NCBI GenBank assembly: GCA_016278505.1
Contig: JADQBQ010000021.1
Coordinates: forward strand, 1 to 64,000
Origin: Clostridiales bacterium
Lineage (GTDB): Bacteria; Bacillota; Desulfotomaculia; Desulfotomaculales; VENG01
DNA length: 64,000 nucleotides
Direction: 5' to 3'
Shown here: one piece after another, positions 25,499 through 34,301 of the stretch
Layout: the number at the start of each line of letters is the position of its first letter
Position numbering within the stretch: position 1 is the stretch's first letter
Program-made: the position numbers and the translations under genes
The notes under the pieces: generated by a model
Told to the model about the DNA's origin: nothing
The model's database searches: none
What the model saw: the letters and a program-made list of their open reading frames with translations, nothing else

Positions 25499-25537
25499 AC
25501 CCGTAAGGCTTTGATACTAAAGGGCTTGCGGGTTTTT
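25499..25537 (+). terminator. Terminator after tRNA-Pro
   Basis: ACCCGTAAGGCTTT pairs with AAAGGGCTTGCGGGT with minor mismatches, followed by TTTT. Confidence 0.75.
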
Positions 25538-25641
25538 AATATTTTTTGGGGACTGGGCTAATGTTACCGTAAGTACAGACAACGCAGACGATCCTAAAAC
25601 TGCGAAAATAAAAGAGGTTGCGGTCACTGGGCGTATCAAAA

Positions 25642-26208
25642 TCATTTTGTTTCCTTTAGGAGATGTTCGGCAAAGGCAACAAGATCCTTGGAAACAGGAC
25701 ACCTTAAATATTTTACATCAAGGTCATTTATTCTCACCCTGTCCAAACCATCGCTATCTTTAAATAGCTTTAGTAAATAAATTGCCCTTTCCCGGTCAGC
25801 TATATGATATTTATCCAAGCTTTCCGCCCTGTCATCAGGCAAACAATGATTTTCTACAACATACCTCAAAATCTCGTTTTCCTCATTTCTTTCCCCGTCA
25901 ATTAGGCCCAGTGCTAATGCTTTATGCATGCTGTTGATCCCGTGTTCATAGCATAATCCATCATGGGTTCTGCCGATATCGTGGTAAAAAGAGGCTTTAA
26001 CCAATAGGCCGGTGTCAGCTTCGTTTAAATCCTGCAGGTAACTTAGCGCCATGCTCAGGATTAAGACACGTTTGGCGTGCAGAACACCATGTATACTATG
26101 TGGTCTATTAAAATAGGTAGAGAATTTATCGTTAAAGGCCTGGTTGTAATAGGTTTGCATATAGCCCTTGCTCTGCAAGGCATCTAACAATTCTTTAATA
26201 TTTAGCAT
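25642..26208 (-). CDS. HD-domain hydrolase
   Basis: 188 residues from ATG 26208 (SD GGAGGTC). Metal-binding motifs HGVLHAKRV, SFYHDIGRTHDG and VENHCLPDD fit an HD-superfamily phosphohydrolase. Substrate unknown. The gene is convergent with the tRNA region and transcribed alone. Confidence 0.75.
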   Translation of the reverse strand: MLNIKELLDALQSKGYMQTYYNQAFNDKFSTYFNRPHSIHGVLHAKRVLILSMALSYLQDLNEADTGLLVKASFYHDIGRTHDGLCYEHGINSMHKALALGLIDGERNEENEILRYVVENHCLPDDRAESLDKYHIADRERAIYLLKLFKDSDGLDRVRINDLDVKYLRCPVSKDLVAFAEHLLKETK

Positions 26209-26345
26209 TTTGACCTCCACATTTTTATAACGATACTATTGGTGCCATAACTGTTTTCTTATTGGGGTAAAGTATGGTAGGGGACATTTGACACCTATGG
26301 TCTATTTCACGCCGACTAAAAGGTTAAAAAGAGAGGAGATAAACA

Positions 26346-26945
26346 ATGGAAAGTAAGATAGTTTATTTTGAAAGCATAAAAGTGGATAATACTGCAGATA
26401 CATTTAGCTTAGTAAAGGAAAGAATGGATAACCTGGATGTGAAAAAAATAGTGCTTGCCTCAACTACCGGTAAAACAGCCCGAAATGCGATGGACTTTTT
26501 TAAAGATAGCGGAGCTCAATTAATTGTGGTACCCCACCAGTTTGATTTTATTAGAAAGGAAAACCCGTTTCCTCAGGAGTTGGTTCAAACCTTGCGGGAT
26601 GCCGGCCACGAAGTACATTTTGGCACCATGCTTTTCCATACCGACAGCATGTACGGGTCTACTACTCCAACTGTTATGGCTAATCTGCTGCGCTGCTTTA
26701 GTCAGGGGGTTAAGGTCTGCTTTGAAATAGTGCTCATGGCTACTGATGCGGGATATTTAAAAAGAGGCGAAAAGCTAATCGCCATAGCCGGCACAGGACT
26801 GGGTTCTGATACCGCTCTGGTAATGCAGGCAGCCTCTTCACAAAATATCAATAAGCTTCGGGTCAACGAGATGATATGCAAACCCCTTAACCCGTGGAAT
26901 ATAGATGAATTAAAGGAAAAACTATCAAAAGAAAAAGCGGATTGA
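26346..26945 (+). CDS. Pyruvate kinase alpha/beta-domain-like protein
   Basis: 199 residues corresponding to the isolated C-terminal (PK_C-like) fold of pyruvate kinase: IVLASTTGKTARNAM near the start and AIAGTGLGSDTALVMQAA near the end. No catalytic barrel is present, so it is not a pyruvate kinase; the family is uncharacterised, possibly a small-molecule sensor. ATG 26346 follows GAGAGGAG. Confidence 0.75.
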   Translation: MESKIVYFESIKVDNTADTFSLVKERMDNLDVKKIVLASTTGKTARNAMDFFKDSGAQLIVVPHQFDFIRKENPFPQELVQTLRDAGHEVHFGTMLFHTDSMYGSTTPTVMANLLRCFSQGVKVCFEIVLMATDAGYLKRGEKLIAIAGTGLGSDTALVMQAASSQNINKLRVNEMICKPLNPWNIDELKEKLSKEKAD

Positions 26946-26950
26946 ACTCT

Positions 26951-26992
26951 AAAAAGAGCTCATCACCTAACATCGGTGGTGGGCTTTTTCTT
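26951..26992. terminator. Terminator after pyruvate-kinase-C-like gene
   Basis: AAAAAGAGCTCATCACC pairs with GGTGGTGGGCTTTTT with a mismatch, then CTTTT. It can also serve the convergent minus-strand gene. Confidence 0.75.
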
Positions 26993-27021
26993 TTAGTAGT
27001 GGCCACACTAACTATATACTA

Positions 27022-27261
27022 CTACACCAAATAAAAAACGATTAGAGTATTTACCAATATATAAAAAAACAACACAATAATAGTTGACTTTATAACTCGC
27101 TTTCCTTGATTGTCGGTTTTTAGCCACTGGAAAAAAGATAATTTAACTTTGCCACTTTGCCTACGGTAAACTTCATAGATAAACCAAGCAATGAAAAAAA
27201 GAGGCGCAAATGTCCCCAGCGCCGTGGAAATAGCATTTGTTAAAGCAGCAATCGAATTCAT
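27022..27261 (-). CDS. Small two-pass membrane protein
   Basis: 79 residues with two membrane segments (ALGTFAPLFFIAWFIYEVY and STIIVLFFYILVNTLIVF) flanking a basic cytoplasmic loop. Not recognised. AAGGAG lies about 13 nt before the ATG, further than usual. Confidence 0.55.
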   Translation of the reverse strand: MNSIAALTNAISTALGTFAPLFFIAWFIYEVYRRQSGKVKLSFFQWLKTDNQGKRVIKSTIIVLFFYILVNTLIVFYLV

Positions 27262-27431
27262 AAGAAAGAAGTATCTCCTTTGGTTGGTTTACTATTGGAT
27301 TAATTAAATGAGATAAGAATAGTTCCACCGCTAATCCAACTACCACCCATTTGCTTCCCTCCTAATTATAAAATAATACTCCTAACCGTGTCACTTGTTA
27401 TTGGGTGAGTGGTGATCCGAACCTTCACCGG

Positions 27432-27887
27432 TTACCGAGGAAAAAAATAATTCCTAAGCCTTAATCTACCTTGTGCCAGCACCTCTGCCATCTTATTTTT
27501 GTCCAGTCCGCTTAAACCTGCAATTTCCCAATACGAAAGCTGCCACATCTCCCTCAAGACTATAACCAGCCTGTCAGTTAGTTCTAAATAAAGAAGTGCC
27601 TGTTGTATCTGCTCAGGACTGACTTCCAGGTAAGGGTTGTTTCTCTGGGAGTCAAAATTCTTGAGCTGTACCGGGCCGGGATTATTTAGGAATAAGGTAC
27701 ATAAACTTTTTAGGGCTGGTTGTAGAGTTAGAGTTTCTTTGTTGTTAATCACTGTGTTTATCGCTTTGCTAGTAAGGGCCTCAGCGCTACGGCGTTTCCC
27801 GGTCAACCTAAAAGCAGTAGCATAAATCCGGTTAACTATTTGTTAAACTGACTCGACTTTATCTAATGCCCCGCCCGGTTTGGACAC
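27432..27887 (-). pseudogene. Sigma-70-family-like protein interrupted by an in-frame TAA
   Basis: A GTG (27887-27885) with AGGAGGG at ideal distance opens a frame of 14 codons that hits TAA at 27843-27845. The same frame continues without further stops for 137 codons to 27432. Right after the TAA comes VNRIYATAFRLTGKRRSAEA, which resembles sigma region 2 (RxYxxAxRLTGNxxDAED). The C-terminus LTDRLVIVLREMWQLSYWEI resembles sigma region 4. The gene therefore appears inactivated by a single nonsense codon, or is expressed from a weak internal TTG (27806) as a truncated protein. A divergent ECF sigma gene lies about 500 nt away. Confidence 0.6.
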
Positions 27888-28087
27888 GGCACTCCCTCCT
27901 CTGCTTTTCCTATATAAATAAAAGAAACACCGGAAATCAAACCGGTGATAAACTTTTTAAAAACCTCTATATATATGAGTGTCCTAAACGGGAAAAATGT
28001 TACACATGCTTTAAAAAAATATTTAAGTATTTTTTAAGCACTGAAAAATTTCCATTTTTCTTCAAAAAAATAAAGGAGAGTGGATAT

Positions 28088-28120
28088 ATGTCAAGAACAT
28101 GGGGATATTTAGGTGATTAA
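28088..28120 (+). CDS. Candidate 10-codon leader peptide
   Basis: ATG 28088 behind AAAGGAG (good spacing) opens MSRTWGYLGD and stops at TAA. Too short to judge by composition; supported only by the ribosome binding site. Confidence 0.25.
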   Translation: MSRTWGYLGD

Positions 28121-28122
28121 AT

Positions 28123-28269
28123 TTGGAATTTACAACTTGGGAAGAATTATTAAGTATCATTGAATAATACAAACGTCGCAGGCTATACGAGACAGACCAG
28201 GATGAATTACAAATCCTCCATTGCTTGTATACGCCATCTTCACCAAGGCCACTGAGGGCAAAAAAATGA
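28123..28269 (+). pseudogene. Candidate small gene with in-frame TAA
   Basis: TTG 28123 behind AGGTGAT begins MEFTTWEELLSIIE, meets TAA (28165-28167), and the frame continues with protein-like sequence (YKRRRLYETDQDELQIL) to TGA at 28267-28269. It may be a broken small regulatory gene or a chance frame. Confidence 0.25.
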
Positions 28270-28398
28270 AAGATCTTATTTCCCAAATTGCCTGCCTAAA
28301 GACCCCCGGCAGCTTTTTTTATTATTAGCCGATAAAATTTTAAAAAGACTGTAACATTCCTTATCTTTTGGACACTGGAATAAGTAGGACGTGTTAAG

Positions 28399-28911
28399 AT
28401 GACCAAGAATACTGTAGATAAATTATACCGTCGGCACAGGGCATCAATATTCAGGTATTTTTATCGGATGGGTGGAAATTATCACCTGGCGGAAGAGCTC
28501 ACCCAGGAAACCTTTTACCAGGCTGCCGTCTCGCTGGACGGTTTCCGGGGGGAATCTGCCCTTTCCACCTGGTTATTCCGCATCGCTTTTTACGTTTATA
28601 CAGGACACTTGCGCCGTAATCGTGAAGTACGGTCCCTGGACCGGGATATTCCCGATAACAATAGGGCGAGGGACCCGGCCCGGGCTGCTGAAAACGCGGA
28701 GACTATGCGCCTGGCCGGAAATGCTCTGCAAAAGCTGCCGGTTAGATACCGGGCGGCAATAGTGCTGCGGGAAATAGAGGGACTGACTTTCGAGGAACTG
28801 GGCGCCGTGCTGGACGTGTCCCCCTCTACGGCACGGGTAATCCTTTTTCGCGCCAAGGAAAGGTTTCGCAGTCTTTTTAATCAACTAACTGAGGGTGATA
28901 GCAGTGACTGA
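28399..28911 (+). CDS. ECF-type RNA polymerase sigma factor
   Basis: 170 residues. Region 2 (YRRHRASIFRYFYRMGGNYHLAEELTQETF) and region 4 (LPVRYRAAIVLREIEGLTFEELGAVLDVS) define an ECF (SigW/RpoE-like) sigma factor. It is followed, with an 8-nt overlap, by its likely membrane anti-sigma factor. The pair probably responds to envelope stress; target promoters are unknown. Confidence 0.88.
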   Translation: MTKNTVDKLYRRHRASIFRYFYRMGGNYHLAEELTQETFYQAAVSLDGFRGESALSTWLFRIAFYVYTGHLRRNREVRSLDRDIPDNNRARDPARAAENAETMRLAGNALQKLPVRYRAAIVLREIEGLTFEELGAVLDVSPSTARVILFRAKERFRSLFNQLTEGDSSD

Positions 28912-30370
28912 TAGAGAATGCCAAATAATTCGCGACCTTCTGCCTATATATAATGATGGGGAGGCCGGAGGAGCCACCGGAGAGTTTGTGGAGCAGCACC
29001 TGGAGAAGTGCGCCGGCTGCCGGGAATTGCTTGCAACATACCGGCAGCCTGTTTTTCCTGGTGTATCCGATGCTACATATTCTACTCCAAAAAAGACCGG
29101 CTTTGCCGGCAGGTTCCGCCGGGTGGCAGCGCTGGCAATGGTAATCCTCCTTTTCACTGCCACCGCCATCGCCTGGGCCTCTTATAACGCGGGTAAAAAC
29201 CTGGCCTTAAGGGACCCTTCCTTTCAGCAGGCCGAAAAAATGGACCTTTTTACCGAGGTGAACAAGAGCAAAAAATTGGGCCCGTACGTTGTTACGGTTA
29301 ACCGGGTTTTGCTGGATACCGCCCGTACCACGGTATTCTACCAGGTGGAGCCGGCAATGGAAGGTGGGGACTTTTTAGAAGTGAGCATGACCGACGACAA
29401 AGGAGTAAACTACCAGCCCCGGAGTGGCCGGGGCCTACACAGCAAAAATTTTGTGTACGACCTGGAGCCGGTAAACCTGGATGCTGAAAAGATTACCCTT
29501 ACCTTTAATTCTGACAGCATACCGGTGGAAGCACGTTTCACGATACCAGTGGATCCCACACTGGTGGCACAGAATACTCGGGAGCTGTACCCGAATCTTA
29601 CAGCACAGACAGGGCCGGTGGAGCTGAGCATAGACAGAGCCGTGCTGGGCCTTTCGGAAAGCATTTTCTTTTTCCGTGCCCGCTGGCCACTGGAGCCTGG
29701 GATTGCAGGAGTTGGTGTCGAGACAGCGCCTCCCATGTATACGGAAATGGGGCCCAACGGGCCTACCATCGCTGAAACCCGCATAAGCCGACCGCTTCCT
29801 GCCCCGGGGATCAAGGGAGCTAACACCGGTCTGCCGGGGCCGTGGGCACGAATGGTGGATTTAACCAACGGGAAAAAGGTAAAGCTCAGGGAGACCCGCA
29901 CCTCAACCGACACCATAACCGGCGGCATAGACGGGGCCTTTCACTTTAATGCGGTGGATCCGTCGGCCCGTGAACTAGAACTCACATCACCGGTCCTTTA
30001 CCTGTACCGCTTCCCGGAACAAGAACAAGTCCTGGAAATGGAAATACCCCGGGAAGGAGAAAAGACGGTTAACAAGATATTCAAATGGGGACCCCTTTCC
30101 TACACACTGGAAAAGGTTGCTCTAGAGGATGAAAAATTAGCTTTTTATCTTGAATACAGCGGTGCCGGTGATAAACCTTCAGATTACTACCGGCCGGACT
30201 TTAGATTAAAGGCTGGCAAAATCTGGAGAAAGGGCCCGGTATTGGAGCCCCAGGACGGGTCCCGGGTAAAGGTTACATTTCACTTTTTGCCTGACACCGA
30301 AGAAACAGCTCTGAAGCTGCGCAGTGTGGGTGAAAAACTGGAGCGGGTAGAGTTTAAAATATTGTTATAA
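28904..30370 (+). CDS. Membrane anti-sigma factor with zinc-finger N-terminus
   Basis: About 488 residues. The N-terminus is a zf-HC2 anti-sigma domain (EQHLEKCAGCREL, the HxxxCxxC signature). One membrane segment (about 70-90, ALAMVILLFTATAIAWAS) is followed by a large extracytoplasmic region of beta-rich domains resembling the DUF4179/DUF5643 type. It should hold the preceding sigma factor inactive until a signal is sensed outside. GTG 28904 has the best SD spacing; GTG 28895 is an alternative. Confidence 0.8.
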   Translation: MTDRECQIIRDLLPIYNDGEAGGATGEFVEQHLEKCAGCRELLATYRQPVFPGVSDATYSTPKKTGFAGRFRRVAALAMVILLFTATAIAWASYNAGKNLALRDPSFQQAEKMDLFTEVNKSKKLGPYVVTVNRVLLDTARTTVFYQVEPAMEGGDFLEVSMTDDKGVNYQPRSGRGLHSKNFVYDLEPVNLDAEKITLTFNSDSIPVEARFTIPVDPTLVAQNTRELYPNLTAQTGPVELSIDRAVLGLSESIFFFRARWPLEPGIAGVGVETAPPMYTEMGPNGPTIAETRISRPLPAPGIKGANTGLPGPWARMVDLTNGKKVKLRETRTSTDTITGGIDGAFHFNAVDPSARELELTSPVLYLYRFPEQEQVLEMEIPREGEKTVNKIFKWGPLSYTLEKVALEDEKLAFYLEYSGAGDKPSDYYRPDFRLKAGKIWRKGPVLEPQDGSRVKVTFHFLPDTEETALKLRSVGEKLERVEFKILL

Positions 30371-30394
30371 AAATTTTGAGATTAGGTGATATCT

Positions 30395-30511
30395 ATGGAT
30401 TTAAATGCTACATCCATTGCCCAGATAGTTAATTTTATTATCCTCATCCTGTTATCTTGTTTGGTGTTGAATTTAATTACGTGCAGCCCACGATTGTATG
30501 TTGCCAGGTAA
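30395..30511 (+). CDS. Small single-pass membrane peptide, AtpF-N-terminus-like
   Basis: 38 codons from ATG 30395 behind AGGTGAT. NATSIAQIVNFIILILLSC looks like the start of an F0F1 ATP synthase b subunit, but the frame ends after the membrane segment. Either a small membrane protein or a remnant. Confidence 0.4.
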   Translation: MDLNATSIAQIVNFIILILLSCLVLNLITCSPRLYVAR

Positions 30512-30542
30512 TTATACTTGGAACCAGCATCGGGAGGATAAA

Positions 30543-30992
30543 ATGTTTGAAGTATTCAAGTTAGCGCCTCTGGACAGGAGGGCAAAATTAACAGCCGTTA
30601 TTGCATTTATTGGGGCCGGCATTATTACCCTGGGCTTTATTTACCTTTTGCCGTTCCTCTTTGCCCCGCGCAAATATTTATTGTTACCCAGAGGGATCGA
30701 AATCCGCTCGCTGATTGCGACTGATCTCATTGAAAGAAACAATATTAATTCCCTTGAGATTTTAAGGCCAATAAAGCACGGGGCCGGGATAAATACCTGT
30801 ACGAGTGATTTTTTCGGCTATTCCGGGGAGTATGCTTTGGCCGATGGCAGCATGGCCAGGGTTTACGCCACCAGTTGGGAGCGCATGGTAAAAATAACTA
30901 CCTGCAAAGGCGGCCCCTACCTTTTATCGCCTTTAGAACCTGAATCATTCGTGCAGGCGGTAAAGCAATACTACCTTAATAGCGGTGAATAG
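30543..30992 (+). CDS. PH-domain-like membrane protein
   Basis: 149 residues from ATG 30543 (SD GGGAGG). One N-terminal membrane segment (AVIAFIGAGIITLGFIYLLPF) precedes a soluble domain whose pattern (YLLLPRGIEIRS...VYATSWERMVKI) resembles bacterial PH-like domains. Function unknown. It lies in the ECF/anti-sigma neighbourhood. Confidence 0.5.
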   Translation: MFEVFKLAPLDRRAKLTAVIAFIGAGIITLGFIYLLPFLFAPRKYLLLPRGIEIRSLIATDLIERNNINSLEILRPIKHGAGINTCTSDFFGYSGEYALADGSMARVYATSWERMVKITTCKGGPYLLSPLEPESFVQAVKQYYLNSGE

Positions 30993-31003
30993 GGTGAGTT
31001 TAA

Positions 31004-31916
31004 ATGAAAAAGTGGACTGCCGCAATTCCTGTTTTGGTTATTATTTTCGCATTCTCTATAATACTGCAAGAAGCAGGGCATACTATCACGGTAAAAGATA
31101 TATGGGCGGTAATTCAACCATCTGATAATGTATTGTACGTTATCGCTATGCTGCTGGGGCTGGTGGTGCTATCATATATACAAGACTACCTTTTTTAAAT
31201 TACTGGCTGCATCCTTGACCCTGCATGTTTTTCTCTGGCTGTCCAAGATGTTTGTGAATCGAGCATTAATGGAATCCTTTGCAAATGGAAAAATGACGCT
31301 GCAGCCAATGCAACTGGTTAGCTGGCTTAATTCTAGCCTGCAGCAAGCAGGAGGACTGGTTTTTGTATTTCTAATTGTTCTGGCCTTTGCCAATTATGGC
31401 TACCAGGTGAAGTTTAGCTCCTGTTTCAAAACGCGCTGGATAATTCTTGCTACTTCTATTTACATTTTTGCAGTGGTAATAAGTTCTCCGTCAATAAAAC
31501 CTTTGTTAATGAATTTTAATCTGCGTTTTTTTACAGCTCAAATGATATTAAGCGGGATTTCCATTGCCGTTTATATATACGGAGTAATTATATTGCGGCA
31601 CAGGCGGAGGGCCGGTGATAATTCTCTGCTTAAAGGGCTTTTAATTTTTTCCTTAATAAACGCTTCTTATCAAACAGTAATATTAATTAACAATTTTTTT
31701 ACAATATCTTTTTATTTGGCCGGTAAACAGTTGCCGACGCCTCATTTCCTTTTCGTTTTCTACTCTATAATCAATATTGTAATGCCCGCTATTCTTGTGA
31801 TAGTGCTGTTTAGGCAAAGTGGGATTGGAAAATGGATAACAGGCAAAATACGACATTGTTTTTTCTTAGGGTGGTACAGTCGGCTTTGGCTCAACTACTC
31901 TTTTGGCCTGCGGTGA
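31004..31916 (+). pseudogene. Polytopic membrane protein with a frameshift in a T6 run
   Basis: The first frame (31004-31198) encodes two membrane segments and ends QDYLF at TAA directly after six T (31191-31196). The second frame continues KLLAASLTLHVFLW and several more membrane segments to 31916. Removing one T joins them into one protein of roughly 300 residues. This is a frameshift mutation, a sequencing error or, less likely, programmed slippage. Family not recognised. Confidence 0.55.
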
Positions 31917-32257
31917 TAGCCGCAATTTGTCTGTCGATAATAGGGATAGTTAAGCGTTGGCCAGTTTTATTGATCTTAGGTGCGGTGTTGATCTTGTTTT
32001 TTTCCTGGTTCCTTAGCTGCACACCTCTTTTTAGGTTAATTGGTCCAGTGTTTCCTTTTCTTCAGATTGGGGCGGCATTAGCGGTATGGAGAGGATACCC
32101 CTGGGCAGCATGGGCGCTAATGGCACCTTTATTTCTTATCTCTGGTTATTTAGGAATTGCTGTTTTCCTCGAAAATTTTGGTATTCACCTTGGGGAAATT
32201 ATCTTTGGTATGAGGGAGACTATCAGGAATATCGTGATGAATTCAGCTATAATATAA
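31832..32257 (+). CDS. Hypothetical membrane protein
   Basis: 141 residues with about four hydrophobic segments (LLFWPAVIAAICLSIIGIV, VLLILGAVLILFFSWFL and others). It overlaps the preceding frame by 85 nt, which suggests the real start may be further in, or that the preceding frame is degraded at its 3' end. No family recognised. Confidence 0.4.
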   Translation: MDNRQNTTLFFLRVVQSALAQLLFWPAVIAAICLSIIGIVKRWPVLLILGAVLILFFSWFLSCTPLFRLIGPVFPFLQIGAALAVWRGYPWAAWALMAPLFLISGYLGIAVFLENFGIHLGEIIFGMRETIRNIVMNSAII

Positions 32258-32334
32258 CCTTTCGTGTTCCTGATGTCGGTTCCTTGAACAATAACCCACG
32301 TTCGATGCAATGTACATTTTAGGTGGTGGTTAGT

Positions 32335-33039
32335 TTGCCCGGAGAAATCTACCTAATTTTTATTATTGGGCTCATCCTTTTTACATTGGTGCAGATAGCA
32401 ATTGACAGGTCTAAAAAAAAGAAAAGAAAGCATAAAGTGCTTTCCAAATTGAATAGAGGTACCTACAACCCTCATTTAGCATTTACGATAATATGGTTTG
32501 CCATATTTTTCATGTCAGCTTTCTCACTTGTTAACGAAGTTAAAGAGTTATACCAGTTATTAGGGAAAGAGTATATAAGCAGTGTTGGGCAATCATTGAG
32601 TGTTCATTATCTAGAAAACTTAAGGGAATATTTTTATGAAAATTCTATGTTGATTAAATTTCATGAGGTAACTCACTATCAAAGACAATTGCCATCCATG
32701 TTAACCTGGGCTATTGGTTCATTTTGTGTCTCTGTATGGAATCTATATCAATTATGGCAGGATAGTGAAATCCTAGAAGATGGATTATTCTTTTCAGGGC
32801 AACATATAGGCTGGGACGAAATTATTAAGTATAAATGGAACAAGAAAAAAAGGCCTATGAGTAAAGAGTCTAAATACTACAGTTTGCTAATTGAATATAA
32901 AAAGTCAAAAGCCGGCCGTATAGCCAATTTATTTAGATCAAATGTCAATAATGAGGTCACCTTTAAGGTTGAATGTCTCGCCAAGGACTATGTTGATAGC
33001 CTATTAGAAAAATATGGGCTCGAATCTCCAAAACAGTAG
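32335..33039 (+). CDS. DUF5673-like membrane protein
   Basis: About 234 residues from TTG 32335 behind AGGTGGTGG (GTG 32323 also in frame). Three hydrophobic segments are present (start, about 50-70, about 130-150) and the C-terminal soluble part (EDGLFFSGQHIGWDEIIKYK) has the look of a PH-like domain of the DUF5673 kind. Function unknown. Confidence 0.5.
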   Translation: MPGEIYLIFIIGLILFTLVQIAIDRSKKKKRKHKVLSKLNRGTYNPHLAFTIIWFAIFFMSAFSLVNEVKELYQLLGKEYISSVGQSLSVHYLENLREYFYENSMLIKFHEVTHYQRQLPSMLTWAIGSFCVSVWNLYQLWQDSEILEDGLFFSGQHIGWDEIIKYKWNKKKRPMSKESKYYSLLIEYKKSKAGRIANLFRSNVNNEVTFKVECLAKDYVDSLLEKYGLESPKQ

Positions 33040-33154
33040 CAGACATTCCTTAAAAGTAGAAGGTGATTATCTATATCCCTTGATTGCATAAATATTATAA
33101 AAAAGGCCTAACAAATTTCATGACGCATGTAAGCTCCTTATAGATGGAGGGTAT

Positions 33155-34053
33155 ATGAGGATAATCAAGTTTATAATCGCTATAGGCTTGCTAATGGTGA
33201 TTCTGTTCGCAGCCCTTATTCTAAAAGATTTATGGATTATGGATGACAAATACGACCTTACCAGGGAAAACCGCCCCTGGTGGCACGAAAAGATAAATTT
33301 CTCAAAGAATATACAGGCAGAAGATATTGAGCAACACGTTGTGGTGGCAATAGTTGATACCGGGGTGGATAAAGAGGACTTTCCTTATCCCAACATTGTT
33401 CAGGGCTATAATACTGTTGACGGCAGTGTGGATACCAGTGATAAGCACGGGCACGGAAAGGTGCTTGCCCACCTTGCAGCTTCTCCAAAAATTGGCGTAA
33501 ATCCCTATGCCACTATATTACCGGTAAAAGTTCAAATAGTATGATAGACAAGCCGGAGACTGTGTCGAAGGGAATTGTGTGGGCAGTTGATCACGGTGCC
33601 GACATTATTAATTTAAGCCTTGGAAGGGCACCAGCCGAGAATAAAGTACAACCAGGTTACCGCGAAGGAGTGGAGTATGCATTAGAAAAAGGTAAACTAG
33701 TAATTGCCTCGGCCGGAACCAGTGGGAAAGAACTCTTTTATCCCGGTGCAATTGAAGGGGTAATTTCCGTGGGAGGATTAGACGAAAATCTCAATTATAG
33801 ATCCAACATTGACGTACAAGACATAGATATTTTCACTGTTGATCCCAAAAATCCGGCTAACTCAAGTTTCCCTACTGCCATAGTGTCAGGTGCCGCATCT
33901 CTCATCACCGCCCTGGATGAAACTATATCTTCAAAAGAGGCCATGAACATCATTTTGGAACAGGCAGATGTAATAGATATTAATGGTCAAAACGCTAAAC
34001 TACTTAATATGGATAGAGCCATCGAGTTTTTAGACCGGACTGATCCACGTTAA
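33155..34053 (+). pseudogene. Split and degenerate subtilisin-like protease
   Basis: Two frames overlap as ATGA at 33541-33544. The first (129 residues) has a signal/anchor, the catalytic Asp motif VAIVDTGVD, and a distorted His motif (KHGHGKVLAHLAA instead of HGTHVAG). The second (170 residues) has INLSLG, SAGTSG where SAGNxG is normal (oxyanion Asn replaced by Thr), and NSSFPTAIVSGAA aligned with GTSMAAPHVSG, keeping the Ser. The ATGA could allow coupled translation of two halves, but the altered motifs argue for a decaying or non-proteolytic protein. Confidence 0.6.
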
Positions 34054-34060
34054 GTTCGGC

Positions 34061-34255
34061 CGGGGGGGGGCAAGGGTAATTGCAAGGCTGTCCGGTAACA
34101 GTAAAATAGAATCCCGAGTGCATAAAATTAATCACGTGGTGAATACTGCCACCCGAACAGCCGTGGTGGAGATTGATTTACCCGGTGCTGCAGATAATAA
34201 GTATGAGCTGCTACCGGGGATGAGCGCAGATGTTTCCGTTGTTTTGGAACCATAA
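34061..34255 (+). pseudogene. Remnant of an HlyD-type membrane fusion protein
   Basis: After nine G (34062-34070) an open frame without start encodes ARVIARLSGNSKIESRV, then VNTATRTAVVEIDLPG and LLPGMSADVSVVLEP to TAA 34253-34255. This is the C-terminal beta-barrel of RND/HlyD efflux adaptors. The rest of the gene is missing; the subtilase frame ends 8 nt before. Confidence 0.65.
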
Positions 34256-34301
34256 AAATGAAACCCTGCTTGTACCGGCAGGGACGGTTGCCTGGTTGGG
34301 T

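Larger units (their letters stand above)
27888..28398 (+). other. Gap with hairpin and candidate tiny ORFs
   Basis: About 510 nt without a standard gene. It holds a CACCGG/CCGGTG hairpin (27931-27950), AT-rich DNA, two SD-led tiny frames (listed separately) and a weak CTGCC/GGCAG hairpin with T-run near 28298-28321. The repeated TGTTACA/TGTAACA-like stretches near 27999 and 28351 might belong to an ECF-type promoter, but this is a guess. Confidence 0.3.

Noticed and set aside
27843-28167. TAA reassigned to an amino acid in this organism
   Set aside because: Nearly all clear genes here end normally, many with TAA; two broken frames are better explained by local decay.
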